Source: Abelmoschus esculentus
Lineage: Eukaryota > Streptophyta > Magnoliopsida > Malvales > Malvaceae
Direction of reading: 5' to 3'
NCBI GenBank assembly: GCA_035048815.1
Contig: JAUCBN010000023.1
Span: forward strand, 7,819,501-7,883,500
Length of the DNA: 64,000 bases
Of the stretch, positions 25,397 through 37,099 are shown piece by piece; within the stretch, counting starts at the first letter, position 1; each line of letters begins with the position of its first letter. A program made the position numbers and the translations under genes. The notes under the pieces are model-generated. The model saw nothing but the letters and a program-made list of their open reading frames with translations. It had not been told where the DNA came from and did no database searches.

Positions 25397-28300
25397 ATGG
25401 CGGAAGAGTTTGCAAACGCGGTGGAAGACGGGCTGAAGCTAGCGAAACGGGTATACTTAGGTAAAGACAGAGCGGTGATGGCGGCTCCGAAGCCACCGAA
25501 TCCGCCTGTGCAGTTATTACCCGATTGGTACTTGCCGTCAGCTCCGATGGTTTACGCGGTTATATCCGACCCGAGGATGGTGGACAACCCGGATATGCCG
25601 AGCTACCAGCCTCACGTGCACGGCAGGTGCGATCCGCCGGCTTTGATTCCGCTCCAGATGACCGGAGTCGATCTCGAAGTTGATTGTTATGGGGATACTG
25701 CTTTTGTTCAAGTTTCGGGTAAATGGAGGGTCCATTGTGTTATGGGTAGCCGTTCTTGTGATTGTCGGATCGCTGTCCCCATGGGAAACCAGGTTTGTCC
25801 CCAAAACATGTACTTAAATTGCGGTCGCAGATATAACGAATGATATCGGTTTCGGACAGTGCTACCACCGCTATATAGCGGACGGCCAACTGAATCCTAA
25901 CAAAAGTTCTATTAGAATTTAGTTGAATAGTTGAATTAAGCTTGTTCATGGTATCTTAGCTATCCTATACTATAATATCATTTGGCTAGCAGGGTTCGAT
26001 TCTAGGTGTGGAGGTTGATCTTCCCGGGAAATCATATTCGACCGAATTCATCGGAGTAGAAGAAAGTAAGGTTATAGAAAAGTTAGCAAGACCACAAGAT
26101 GGAGGCTTTTTGAACCCGGATATATTTACTTTAACAATACCACAGGTGCATCGATGTTTCGAAGTTTAATGATTCGAATCGATATAGTTTAGTCCATTGT
26201 TTCTAATGAATGTTTCCTGTTCATATTTATAGGTTGATGGGGGTACTAATGTTGGAATTAAGTTCCGTTGGTCACAGAAATTGTCGTATCATGAGGGCCA
26301 GTTTTCCTTGATCGTCCCCTTCGGTTTTCCCGAATATGTTACGACTGCCGTAAAGACGATTTCGAAAAAGGAGAAGATACAGTTGAATGTGAACTCTGGT
26401 GTAGCAACCGGAATCTTATGCAAGGCAACTAGTCATCCGTTGAAGGTGCATACTTTAGTACAGAACACTAGGCTTGTGTTTTGTCCTGTTTTGTTTTTCT
26501 AAATCCCCGGATTTTGCAGGAAATAAAACGACAGGCCGAGAAGTTTTCGTTCTTGTATGAAGCTGAAATTCTCACTTGGTCTAATACAGACTTCAGTTTC
26601 TCTTATAGTGTAAGAACAAAACTTAACTTGTCGATTCGTTACTACCTCGAGTCTTGGTGATCGGGATACTTATTTGCGTATTGTTAACATGTTTTTATAG
26701 GTCTCTTCCGGTAACATATCCGGCGGCATCCTTTTGCAGTCCCCGCCTTTATATGATTGTGACCAAAGGGATATGTTTTGTGTTTATCTTTTACCTGGAA
26801 GTCAGAAGAGTAGGAAGGTTGATCTAGCATATGTTCAATCTGTTATGCTGTTATGCTATATCGATTCGATTATATTCATTTTGGTATATGTCCTCGTTTC
26901 ATTGATTTCGATAGGTCTTCAAAAAGGATGTTGTATTTGTTGTCGACCTATCCGACAGCATGCAAGGGAAGCCACTTGAGGCTACCAAGTCTGCAATATC
27001 TTATGCCCTGTCTAAACTCGGTCCCGAAGATTCGTTCAACATTATAGGTTTTAGTAGTGAAACTTTTCCATTTTCAACGGCCATGGAGTTGGCTTCTGAG
27101 GAAGCAATTGAAAGGGCCACTACATGGATGAACATGAAATCTACAATAGGTGGCGGTACAAATATGTCCGTTCCACTCGAAAAGGTGTGTACTCGTTTCT
27201 TCGATTTTAGCAGTATCCTAACATGCAACATGTTGTTAACTTTTGGTTATCTGCCAGGCATCTGAGATGCTATCAAACACTAATGGCTCAGTTGCTATGA
27301 TTTTTCTTATCACTGATGGGGCTGTTGAAGACGAGAGAAACATTTGTGACTCGATGAAAAAGCGTTTGACAAGCGAAGGATCACTGGCTCCACGCATACA
27401 TACTTTCGGCATAGGTAATATTTTCGGCATACAATCCTCCTATATGAATTGATTGGAACTTAGATCACCTTCTTTTGAGGAAATATTGCAGGTTCGTTCT
27501 GTAACCATTATTTCCTGCACATGCTTGCCATGATTGGCAGGGGAGATTTTGATGCTGCTTGTGATCTAGGTTCGTATGTACTTCGACGTCTATCTCCGTA
27601 CCGAACATGAACAATTGTGTCCTAAATCATTAGTCTTACTCTTTTTTCAGATTTAATTGAGGTTCAGATGAAAAAGAAATTTAGCAAAGCTTTCTCTACT
27701 GTTCTTGCCGATATAACCATTGATGCATTCGATGATAATGAACAAATAGAGGTATGTTTTTGAAGTCCATATCATCTTAGTTTCCACCTATACACATAGA
27801 AGCAAAGCTTGTCTATCGTTCTGACCGATATTGCAGGTTCATTCATGTTTTATAGTTCGGATTCCTGACCTGACCGACATTATTTGGTTTCCTTCTATGT
27901 ATAGGTGTACTCTTCATGCATTCCTGACCTTTCCTTCGAAGGTCCATTGACGATATGCGGGAGGTACGAAGGAAGTTTCCCCGACGCTGTGAAAGCTAAT
28001 GGTATCTTAGGAGATTTGAGTAACTTTGTCACGGACATGAAGGTAGTAAGGACTAAGGACATACCTCTTGACAGAGTAAGGCTCCTACTACTCAGCTGAT
28101 TCGTTTTAGTTCGGTTTTGTTGCATAAAAGACCGAGAAATACTTGTTTACTTCATTGCCTCTTGTTCCTACAGGTCTTAGCACGACAGCAGATTGATCTA
28201 CTCACAGCTCAAGCATGGTTCTCGGAAAATAAACAGCTTGAACAAAAGGTATGTTTACAGCTTTGACACAACAATTTTGGAACAAAACATAAACAACTAC

Positions 28301-28939
28301 TTAGATTGATGGAATCAACGATCTCTTCATGTTTCATATCCGTTTAAACCGTTGTTTATGCTGTCGGTATGTCAATGGTAGGTTGCCCAATTGAGTATAG
28401 AGACTAGCAATATCTCCGAGTATACTCGAATGGTCATACTCGAGAAAAATAAACCAGACAAAGCAAATGAATCTTCTGAAGCTCTAAAGGTATGCTTTTG
28501 CCTCAATAACTTGCAATGCAAGTCAACCAAGTCATTCCGGGGCATCCTTTTGTTAAACATTTCCTAGGCAGCCTCCTCATGAAAGTTGGATTTTCGAATA
28601 CAGGTAAAGAAAGTTGATCCCCGGGATCCCGGAGCGCCTAAAAAGATACTACTTCGGAGACTTTCTGTTGGCTTCGGTGACCTGAATGCAACTGCTGAAA
28701 ACATCCATCCTGGAGCTGAAGAACAAAAACTACCAGACGCTGCTGAAGCTTTCATGAAGGCGACATCGGACTGCTGCAGACGGATGTGTGCTCGGTGCTG
28801 CTGCCTGTGCTGCATCGAATGTTGTTCGAATATGAATGATCAGTGTGCCATTTTGTTGACACAGATATTCACTGCATTGGTGTTCATCGGTTGCCTTGAA
28901 TGTTGCACACTCTGCTGTTGTGCACAAGATGGGCAATGA
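25397..28939 (+). CDS. VWA-domain protein, ITI heavy chain-related
   Basis: Thirteen exons (25397-25792, 25993-26145, 26233-26445, 26520-26609, 26701-26817, 26915-27184, 27258-27414, 27492-27569, 27651-27751, 27905-28075, 28174-28248, 28382-28489, 28604-28939) give 754 residues. An N-terminal region (about 1-320), probably VIT-like, precedes a von Willebrand A domain that starts near 326. The MIDAS is intact: DLSDS (334-338), the Thr in IGGGTNMS and the Asp in LITDGAV. The last exon carries a tail with 17 cysteines in about 55 residues around a hydrophobic segment (LLTQIFTALVFIG), suggesting membrane anchoring with heavy S-acylation. The start was placed at MAEEFANAVEDG because it leads the conserved region. 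An in-frame ATG 42 bp upstream would add a hydrophobic stretch. The gene resembles Arabidopsis At1g19110 (inter-alpha-trypsin inhibitor heavy chain-related, from memory). Biological function is unknown. Confidence 0.92.
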
Positions 28940-29266
28940 AAAGCAGTCCCCATAGACTTTGAATTTGTTGTTGTATATTGGTGTTTATAGTGTATAAAAT
29001 ACTTATATTAAATTTTATTCACATTAGTTTGGAACGGGTACAAATCATCTACCTCTTTATTATGCCTCTATCCATGTCTCCTATTGAAAATATTTAAAAA
29101 AATGAATTTTAAACCTAACCCTTATTTCCTATATTATAAACCACAAACGCTACATCCTAAAAAAATACATTCTACCTCTAATTCCCAAAATCCTAACTAC
29201 AACCCTTAACCCTAAACCCTAAATCCTCTAATTTGAAGCGGAGGCACAATGGATGTATGAGAAAGA
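28940..29266. other. VWA gene 3' flank up to the retroelement
   Basis: This probably holds the 3' UTR and polyadenylation region of the VWA gene (AATAAAA-like words near 28995-29010). Near 29205-29222 there is CCTTAACCCTAAACCCTAAA, a short run of the plant telomere-like word. No gene is seen. Confidence 0.5.
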
Positions 29267-30518
29267 TGTTGAGCGTCCAAAAGTACTATTTTTATTATCC
29301 TTTTTACTCTTATTATTGTTAGAATTAAGCATAATATTAATTGCATAATTCGTCATTCATGCATATTTACATGATTTCTTTAATTATTATATTTAATTTA
29401 TATTTTGGTTAAATTGCATGGAAAAAGATATTGTGGTTGTGTATTTCCTTATTTGTAGGATTTGATGCTAAGTTAGAAGAAATCACAAAGAGATAAAGTT
29501 GATTTAAAAAGATCATGGAGAGATTCTAGGAGATCATGGAGAGATTCTAGGAGATTGGACTTGATAAGGAAATAAAGATTTGAATTAATTTGAATTGTCT
29601 AAAGAAATAATTATCTCTTTATCAAATTAATTCTCATCACATAATTTGACCTAGAAATATCCTATAAAAAGGAAGATTGACGTCCAAAACAAATGGAGTC
29701 GATCGAGTGGTAGAGAATACACAAAGAGGCTGTTGATTTCCTTTGTATTTTTCTTCTTGTTTTCTTGTTTTATTTCGAGTGAAGAGAGGAATATTTCTTT
29801 GGATATTTTGCCAGCTATGAACTAATTTAAAGTTGGCTTGAGTTATTTTGTTTTGTGATTTGATTTAGTTGAACTCTATTTAAGCTTTTGAGTGTTCTTA
29901 ATTAAGGTTTGTCTATTCTTAGTATTAATTTGGTTTGCGAGAGAATTGAAAAAGGACCCCGATAAACGATTCATTTATCTAGATTCGGGAGAATTAGATT
30001 CACAAAACGAATAGGCATGGTTCGATCCAAGTGCGAAAGAACTAATCTGGCTTAGGGATAAGTGCAGGATTTCAACGGCTAATAGAAGCTACGCTTTGCC
30101 GAACCTTAAGGATAGTCGCCCAAATTGCCCGAGCAATTCCCTTATCGCAATTGCCCATACATTCTACGAATTGACAACTCGAAGAACTGACATAGGCAAT
30201 CCGACTGAGCCCAATTGCCGGAACGAGTTGAACGGTGCGAGCACCCATTTGCAAGGAAGAATTCATTCATCCATCATTCCATAATTCAGGATAACTCAAC
30301 CTAATCTCTCTTATCGATTACTCCACTTTATTTTACTTGTTTATTTTATTATTTATTTTTAATTAAATATCAATTCTATAAACAATTGTGTCTTTATTTT
30401 TTAGTGCAAGAAATTAAATTCCGGAAGAATCACCAATCCTTGTGGAGACGATATCTTTCTATACTATAACTTGAAAATGTGTACACTTGCACGCAATTGC
30501 GAACACTTAAAATACGTA
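29267..30518 (+). repeat. 5' LTR
   Basis: Begins TGTTGAGCGTCC and ends near ...AAAATACGTA. It aligns along its whole length with 33418-34670. It includes a local direct duplication of GATCATGGAGAGATTCTAGG (29513-29552). In the first 215 bases I count 14 differences from the other LTR, 12 of them transitions, as expected for methylated, long-silenced copies. Confidence 0.88.
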
Positions 30519-30527
30519 ATAAGTTTT

Positions 30528-30545
30528 TGGCGCTGTTGCCGTGGA
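30528..30545 (+). other. Primer-binding site (tRNA-Asp)
   Basis: TGGCGCTGTTGCCGTGGA lies ten bases after the 5' LTR. The complement of the 3' end of plant tRNA-Asp(GTC), including CCA, is TGGCGCCGTTGCCGGGGA, so 16 of 18 positions match. Athila-type elements use this primer. Confidence 0.8.
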
Positions 30546-30658
30546 TTGACAATAGCGACTTTGTTTTTAGTTTCTTGTATTTTTCATTATTATTATTACT
30601 AACTTATTTTCTTTTTATTTAAAAAAATAAGTGTACATCAAGTTGAAGAAACTTCGAG

Positions 30659-31598
30659 ATGCAAGGAGAAGGAAAGAAATCCATTCGTGAATTGATGTTG
30701 GAAGATATGAATCGATCCAGTCAAAGAATTTCTTGATTATCTATACCAACCGAGAGCAACTCAACAAGTTCATGCCACGATAATTGTTTGTTTTTATTGT
30801 GGAGAAAATCATTCGTTTAATAATTGCCCGTACAATGCTAGAACATATGGCCACATGGAGGACCGCAGATGGAACCAACTACAAAATCCTTCATTGTATG
30901 ATCAAAATGCTCAAATTTTTTTTACCATGACAATTTTGTTGATGCTACAGATATGCCATGATATTATAGTCCTTTTCAAGAGAATCCGAATTCTTTAGAG
31001 GAAGTATTTCAAGTAGCAATGACTAACCATGGAGAGATTAATAAAGAAGACGAGAGATCAAATAAAATTCATGAATGCAAGGAAAATAGAGTTGGATGTA
31101 CCCTTGGGGGATTCGAAGGATCAATTAAGAAGATTCATATATGTCATGAATAACATGCCCCAATAATCAATTCTTTGGGATACTGACGTCCCACCACTTG
31201 AGGACAAAGAGGAAATTTCAGAATCTCTAAGTCCAGATCATGTTGATAAGAAAGATTATCACACGTTAGATGAGTCTACAGAAATAATTATCATGGTAAT
31301 AGAGAAGCCTAAACACGATAATGTCACGATACCATTTAATGAGATCGAGGAGAGTAATGTTATAGAAAATTCTGAGGAGTTTGATTCCTAGGATGTTACA
31401 CCAGCATTGATGCTGAAGAAGGAATCAGAGGATTACTCCCACTCACAGTTGTCTGGGCAATTACATGACAACATGCTCGATCAACAAGATGGTGATACCT
31501 TGATAATAAAATATGAGAAAGTAATGATTGAACCTTTTGAATTCTTTAAAAACTCATCTCTTCTATTGCATGTATCTTCCGAGGAGTCAACGTTATAA
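30659..31598 (+). pseudogene. Decayed gag-like remnants
   Basis: A frame opens at 30659 (MQGEGKKSIRELMLE) and stops after 22 codons. In another frame 30789-30827 encodes CFYC-GEN-H-SFNN-C, a CX2CX3HX4C zinc knuckle as in Athila gag. Further fragments rich in Glu/Asp/Lys continue to about 31598. Frames are broken by stops and shifts. No product is expected. Confidence 0.6.
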
Positions 31599-33074
31599 GA
31601 TTTAAAGCCATCAAAAATAGGGTATGATTGTTTGAGAGAAGATATTCTATCTTTGGTAATTCCATCTAATATTAGTTCTAAACCAAATTATGTACTGATA
31701 GAGATATTTGAGAAGCATAAAAAACACAATGGGCTGATTCTTGACGACTTCGAAAAAAGGAACCTTCACTTGACTTACACAAAATTTTGGTAAAAGATTG
31801 TCACGGCAATTGGTTAGCACAACAATTGTCATGGCAACGAAGGCTATATCCAACTATGATTGAAGTTAACAATAATGAGGTAATTAAATGGTTGGATATT
31901 GACATAATTTTTTCTAATAATTTATTTATGTTTTCAGGAACAATATCAAGGTGGAGGATATGCATGGATTACAAGAGAACACGAAAGAAAAACACCTTTA
32001 TCATGATAATGCAAAGAGGAATATCCGTACTCATTTTGGCCCAACCCTTTTTGGGCAGAATTGTCACTCGATGAAGGGTGCGGATGGACTATAAGAAATA
32101 TCGAAAACGATCCTCCATAAGTTTTCTTTATATTTTTTTCCTTTTTATTTTATTTGATATTTTCATGAATTATCTTAATTATGGTTTTTAGGAATAATTA
32201 TCTTCTCATTACTTCAATAATTCTTGCTTTATTGATGTTTATCCTTTTAGGAAAGAAAATCAAGATCAAGAGAGATTTGCTTGCAGATTTGGATAAACTT
32301 TAATATGGATCAAATTTTGAAGAGATTAATTCCATAATTAACTCTAAAAGTTACCCATATTTTTGGTTCATTTATTTCCTTTTTATTTCTAATCGAAATT
32401 CTTTCCTTCACTAATGATCTTTGTCACCTACCTTTCTCAATATTATTTTCGTTTTTCTTGACAAACAAGTATAGTTGTGATTATATTGAACATTTTAGAT
32501 CAACTCGTTGTGATGTTATGCTCGCCACTTCACATTCCCAGGCAATGGTTATTGTCTAGGCAATTGTTGCTCAAGATAATGGAAAAACATCAATGGAGGA
32601 CTTAATCCATCAGCGTAACCACCACGAAAAGGACAGAAAACTACATCCATGGCAACCAGGAAAACACTAACTCAAGGTGAAAACGTTTCTAACACATTTG
32701 CATTTTTTTAAAATTTTTGCATATAGTGAGAACAATGCTCATCTCGAGTTTGGGGGTGTTTACCTTTAACTAATTCATGTTAGTTGCATTGATTGTTAGT
32801 TATTGCATATAGATTGCATAAATTATTTGCTAAGAATTTCAATTTGATCTAATTGCTTTAAATTTGATGGATAACTAATGATAAAACTTTTGCCATTACA
32901 CCTAATTGAAATAGCCTTTGATTTTAGGATTGCATGGGAATAACCTAGAGTTTTAGTATGATTCTGATTTTTTTACACGGTTGTGACTTGCTGATTGATA
33001 GAGACTTTATGAATTTAGGTTGTTAGAATTTTGGGAAAATAAAAAAAGAAAAAAAAGTGGATAAACAATATCAT

Positions 33075-33205
33075 TCTAGAGGTGCCCGAAACTGGCTCTA
33101 GTTTGTTTGCATCGACGAATTACTAGAGGTGCTCGAAACTGGCTCTAGTTGATAAAATTAAAGAAATTGCTTAAATTACTAGAGGTGCCCGAAACTGACT
33201 CTAGT
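33075..33205. repeat. Three spaced 28-bp palindromic-ended repeats
   Basis: Copies at 33075-33102, 33122-33149 and 33178-33205 read (A)CTAGAGGTGCCCGAAACTGG then CTCTAGT, differing at one or two bases each. Each can form a 7-bp stem (ACTAGAG/CTCTAGT) with a 14-base loop. They sit in the 3' untranslated part of the element, about 210-340 bp before the 3' LTR. Confidence 0.8.
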
Positions 33206-33404
33206 AAAATTGAAATTTTTGCTTAGACAATCATTGTGTTAAACCTTTTTTTCACTTAGAATCTTGAAAATTAACTTGTACACAACTACGCACACACTTA
33301 GTTATGTGCATTATAGTTTGATTCTGGAAAATTTCTTTGCTTTTTGAAAAATATAAAGGTGATTATACTTTGTGCCCCGATTCTGAGGTTGAAACTTATA
33401 GTTT

Positions 33405-33417
33405 GAGTTTGGTGGTG
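33405..33417 (+). other. Polypurine-type tract before the 3' LTR
   Basis: GAGTTTGGTGGTG abuts the 3' LTR start TGTTGAG. A cleaner version, GAGTTTGGGGGTG, occurs at 32746-32758 within the internal region and may be a second (central) tract or an earlier boundary. Confidence 0.55.
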
Positions 33418-34670
33418 TGTTGAGTGTCCAAAAGTACTATTTTTATTACCCTTTTTACTTTTATTATTGTTAGAATTAAGTATAATATTAATTGCATAAT
33501 TAGTCATTCATACATATTTATATAATTTCTTTAATTGTTATATTTAATTTATATTTTGGTTAAATTGCATGGAAAAAGATATTATGGTTGTATGTTTCCT
33601 TATTTGTAGGATTTGACGCTAAGTTATAAGAAATCACAAAGAGATAAAGTTGATTTAAAAAGATCATGGAGAGATTCTAGGAGATCATGGAGAGATTCTA
33701 GGAGATTGGACTTGATAAGGAAATAAAGATTTGAATTAATTTGAATTCTTTAAAGAAATAATTATCTCTTTATCAAATTAATTCTCATCATATAATTTGA
33801 CCTAGGAATATCTTATAAAAAAGAAGATTAACGTCCAAAGAAAATGGAGTCGATCGAGTGGGAGAGAATACACAAAGAGGCTGCCGATTTCCTTTGTATT
33901 TTTCTTCTTGTTTTCTTGTTTTATTTCGAGTGATGAGAGGAATATCTCTTTGGATATTTTGTCCAGTCATGAACTAATTTAAAGTTGACTTGGGTTATTT
34001 TATTTTGTGGTTCGATTTAGTTGAATTCTATTTAATCTTTTGAGTGTTCTTAATTAAGGTTTGTCTATTATTAGTGTTAATTTGGTTTACGGGAGAATTG
34101 GGAAAAGACCCCGATAAACGATTTATTTATCTAGATTCGATAGAACTAGATTCACGAAACGAATAGACATGGTTCGATCCAAGTGCGAAAGAACTAATCC
34201 GGCTTAGAGATAAGTGCAAGATTTCAAAGGCTAATAGAAACTACGCTTTTCCGAACCTTAAGGATAGTCGCCCAAATTACCCGAGCAATTCCCTCATCGC
34301 AATTGCCTAAACATTCTACGAACTGACAACTCGAAGAACTGACATAGGCAATCCGACTGAGCCCAATTGCCGGAATGAGTTGAGCGGTGCGAACACCCAT
34401 TTGCAAGGAAAAATTCATTCGTCCATCATTCCATAATTCAGGATAACCCAACCTAATCTCTCTTATCGATTACTCCACTTTATTTTACTTGTTTATTTTA
34501 TTATTTATTTTCAATTAAATATCAATTCTATAAACAATTGTGTCTTTATTTTCCAGTGCAAGAAATTAAATTCCGAAAGAAGCACCAATCCCTGTGGAGA
34601 CGATATCTTTCTATACTATAACTTGAAAACGTGTTCACTTGCACGCAATTGAGAACACTTAAAACACGCA
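33418..34670 (+). repeat. 3' LTR
   Basis: Begins TGTTGAGTGTCC and ends ...AAAACACGCA (or two bases later if the AAAGA target duplication is accepted). It is the direct copy of 29267-30518 and carries the same internal duplication of the GATCATGGAGAGATTCTAGG unit. Confidence 0.88.
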
Positions 34671-34672
34671 CA

Positions 34673-37099
34673 AAAGAGGTAGACGATTTACACCCGTTTG
34701 AACCACCCCAAATATGAGCGTAAATCTTCTGTTTTTTTATTGTATCTCGATTGGTGTTTTCGCTTAAAATAATAAGTTTAAGTTTAGGTTAAGAGTTATA
34801 GTTAAGGTGTAAGAAATTAGAGATAAAGTGTATTTTTAGTGTTTAAGATACAAAAATTAAAATTTAATTTTTAAGTATAAAATTATAAAACATACTTAAA
34901 TTATAAAATTTTAAGAATATAAAATTAAATTATTAATAAAACATACTTAAATTATATAAAAAATTAAAATTTTTAGAGAAATATGGTCGATAGGATTTTG
35001 AGTCGTTGTACCTTTAAAAATTTTTAAATTTTATATAATTTAAATATTTTTTTATTAATAATCTAATTTTATAATCTTATATATTTTTTAACCTACTACA
35101 TAAAATTTTGTCGTGTCTCTAATATCGATCTATTTTAAAATTATATCCATTAGAAAATAAAATAAGTTATAACAAAAATGTTAGAATGATGTAATTATTA
35201 CAATTTAAAAATAAAAGATAACCTAATTATTTATTTGGATAATTTGGCATCAAACAAAATACGGTAAAATATAGGAATGGTCAATATTTAAGTAAAAGTA
35301 TTTTTCGATGTGAAATTTTAAAATTTATAAAATAATTATTAAATTTATTAAATTATTATAAAATAATTATTAAATTTTATTAATTATATTAAGTTATTAT
35401 AAAATAACTATTGAATTTATTATAATTTATCATTATTTTATAATATAAAATAACTATTTTATAACAACTTCAATAAATTTAATTATCACTCTATAAATTT
35501 TAAAATTTTAATAATTAATAATTATTTTTATTTATTTAAGTCATCATTTATATACTTTACTTAATAAAATAAGTAGAGTTTAACATAGAGTAAATTATAT
35601 GCTGTGAATAAAGTAAAGAATAAGAATAAAATAGATGAACAAAGATAAAAAACAAAAGAAAGAGACTTGTATTATATTCTTAAACTAGAGTTATGTACAA
35701 TATTTTCTATAAAAATCTATATTTATATGCATAAAATGAAAAAAAGGCATAAAGATAATTTTAACCCTTAACGTTTATAGTTTTTGTCGTTTTGACCCTT
35801 ATTTTTTTTTGGAATAAATTTAGCTCATAACTTATATCTTTTTGACAAATATCTTATTTTTTAACTAGTTTGATGACTGGATCGTTAAAATTTTAACGAT
35901 GATATATATATTAGAATATAATTTTAAATGACATGGCATGTAACCTATCAAGTGCATATATATATATATGGAATATAATTTTATTCCAATATAAAATATA
36001 AAATAATTAAAATTCAAATAAAATATTAAAAATTAATTATTTTTAAAATAAAATATTATTAAACATTCTTAACTCTAACTACGATAGAATCAAAATCCTA
36101 TCTTAAAAAATATAAACACAATTCAAATAGTATTTTTATTTTATCGTAGTTAGGGTTAAGAATGTTTAATAATCTTTTATTTTAAAAATAATTAATTTTT
36201 AATATTTTATTTGAACTTTAATTGTTTTATATTTTATATTGGAATAAAATTATATTCTATATATATATATATGCACTTAATAGGTTACATGCCATGTCAT
36301 TTAAAATTACATTCTATATATATCATCGTTAAATTTTTAACGGTCCAGTCATCAAGCTAGTTAAAAAATAAGATATTTGTCAAAAAGATATAGGTTAAGA
36401 GCTAAATTTATTCCAAAAAAAGAATAAGAGCCAAAACGACAAAAACTGCAAACGTTAAGGGTTAAAATTATCTTTATGCCAATAAAAAATTATAATTTCA
36501 ATAGATATTAAATCTTAATAATTTCAATTAATATATAAATATTTATTATAAATAAAGATATTCATAACATAATACGATCGTAAGATAATACCAACCAAAA
36601 ATATTACGAATACAAAATCTAAATATTATCATCCACTTAAAATATTATGTTTTTTTATAGAATGAATTAATAGAACAATAAATAATACGAAAAAACATTT
36701 TATATAATTTCCCAAAGTCAAAGGTACCGTTGAGCTGAGTTAACTTTGTTTTTACTCTGTCTCTCAGTTAAAATAATTCAGAAAATAAATATATTAATTA
36801 AGAGAGAAAAAAGGTGAATGATTGATCCACACAAGCTGTATGCTTTTAACCTAAACGAAACTCACTCTTTCGCCTCATAAAAGCTCCCTATAATTTGCTC
36901 AATAAATCTAGGGTTTTTATCCTTTGGTGCTGATCTCTTCTGGGTGTGTTCTTAGTGGGAGATAAATTTCGATAAAGATTCCATTTTGTTTCCCTTTTTT
37001 GATTTTTGGGTGATTTTTAAAATTTTGGGTTTGATTAGGAAGCCAATGCCATTTGTTTTGAATTGGGATTGAAAAGCATTCAAAGAGGAGTAATTTTCA
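34673..37099. other. Spacer between retroelement and LSM1, no gene seen
   Basis: Very AT-rich sequence with one MITE (35746-36480, listed). The last 200 bp before LSM1 contain CTAGGGTTTTTAT near 36910 (telo-box-like, common in promoters of RNA-processing genes) and are likely its promoter and leader. Confidence 0.5.
35746..36480. repeat. Long-TIR MITE, Mutator-like, copy 2 (full hairpin)
   Basis: Begins GGCATAAAGATAATTTTAAC and ends GTTAAAATTATCTTTATGCC. The two halves are complementary almost to the centre. AACATTCTTAACTCTAACTA at 36063 pairs with TAGTTAGGGTTAAGAATGTT near 36168, leaving a loop of only about 60 bp. The flanks (TGAAAAAAA / AATAAAAAA) suggest but do not prove a 9-bp duplication. 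Same family as 15480-16259. Confidence 0.8.

Larger units (their letters stand above)
29267..34672 (+). mobile_element. Non-autonomous LTR retrotransposon (Athila-type derivative)
   Basis: Two near-identical direct repeats of about 1.25 kb enclose about 2.9 kb. A primer-binding site complementary to tRNA-Asp follows the left LTR, and a purine-rich tract precedes the right one, which fixes the orientation as +. The internal part has a short gag-like start (MQGEGKKSIRELMLEDMNRS, stop soon after) and a zinc-knuckle remnant of the kind found in Athila gag. No protease, reverse transcriptase, RNase H or integrase is seen, and there is no room for them, so it depended on a partner element. Flanks read AAAGA (29262-29266) on the left and AAAGA (34673-34677) on the right, a plausible 5-bp target duplication if the right LTR ends at 34672. 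Ancient element, inactive. Confidence 0.85.

Noticed and set aside
29205..29222. Telomere-like CCCTAAACCCTAAA words
   Set aside because: Only about two and a half units. Too short for an interstitial telomere tract.
30072..30284. Open frames on both strands in the 5' LTR, repeated at 34224-34451
   Set aside because: They are LTR sequence. The duplicate simply reflects the two LTRs.
33075..33205. Three spaced 28-bp repeats as a possible CRISPR-like array
   Set aside because: Only three copies with unequal spacing, inside an LTR retroelement of a plant genome. Best seen as element hairpins.
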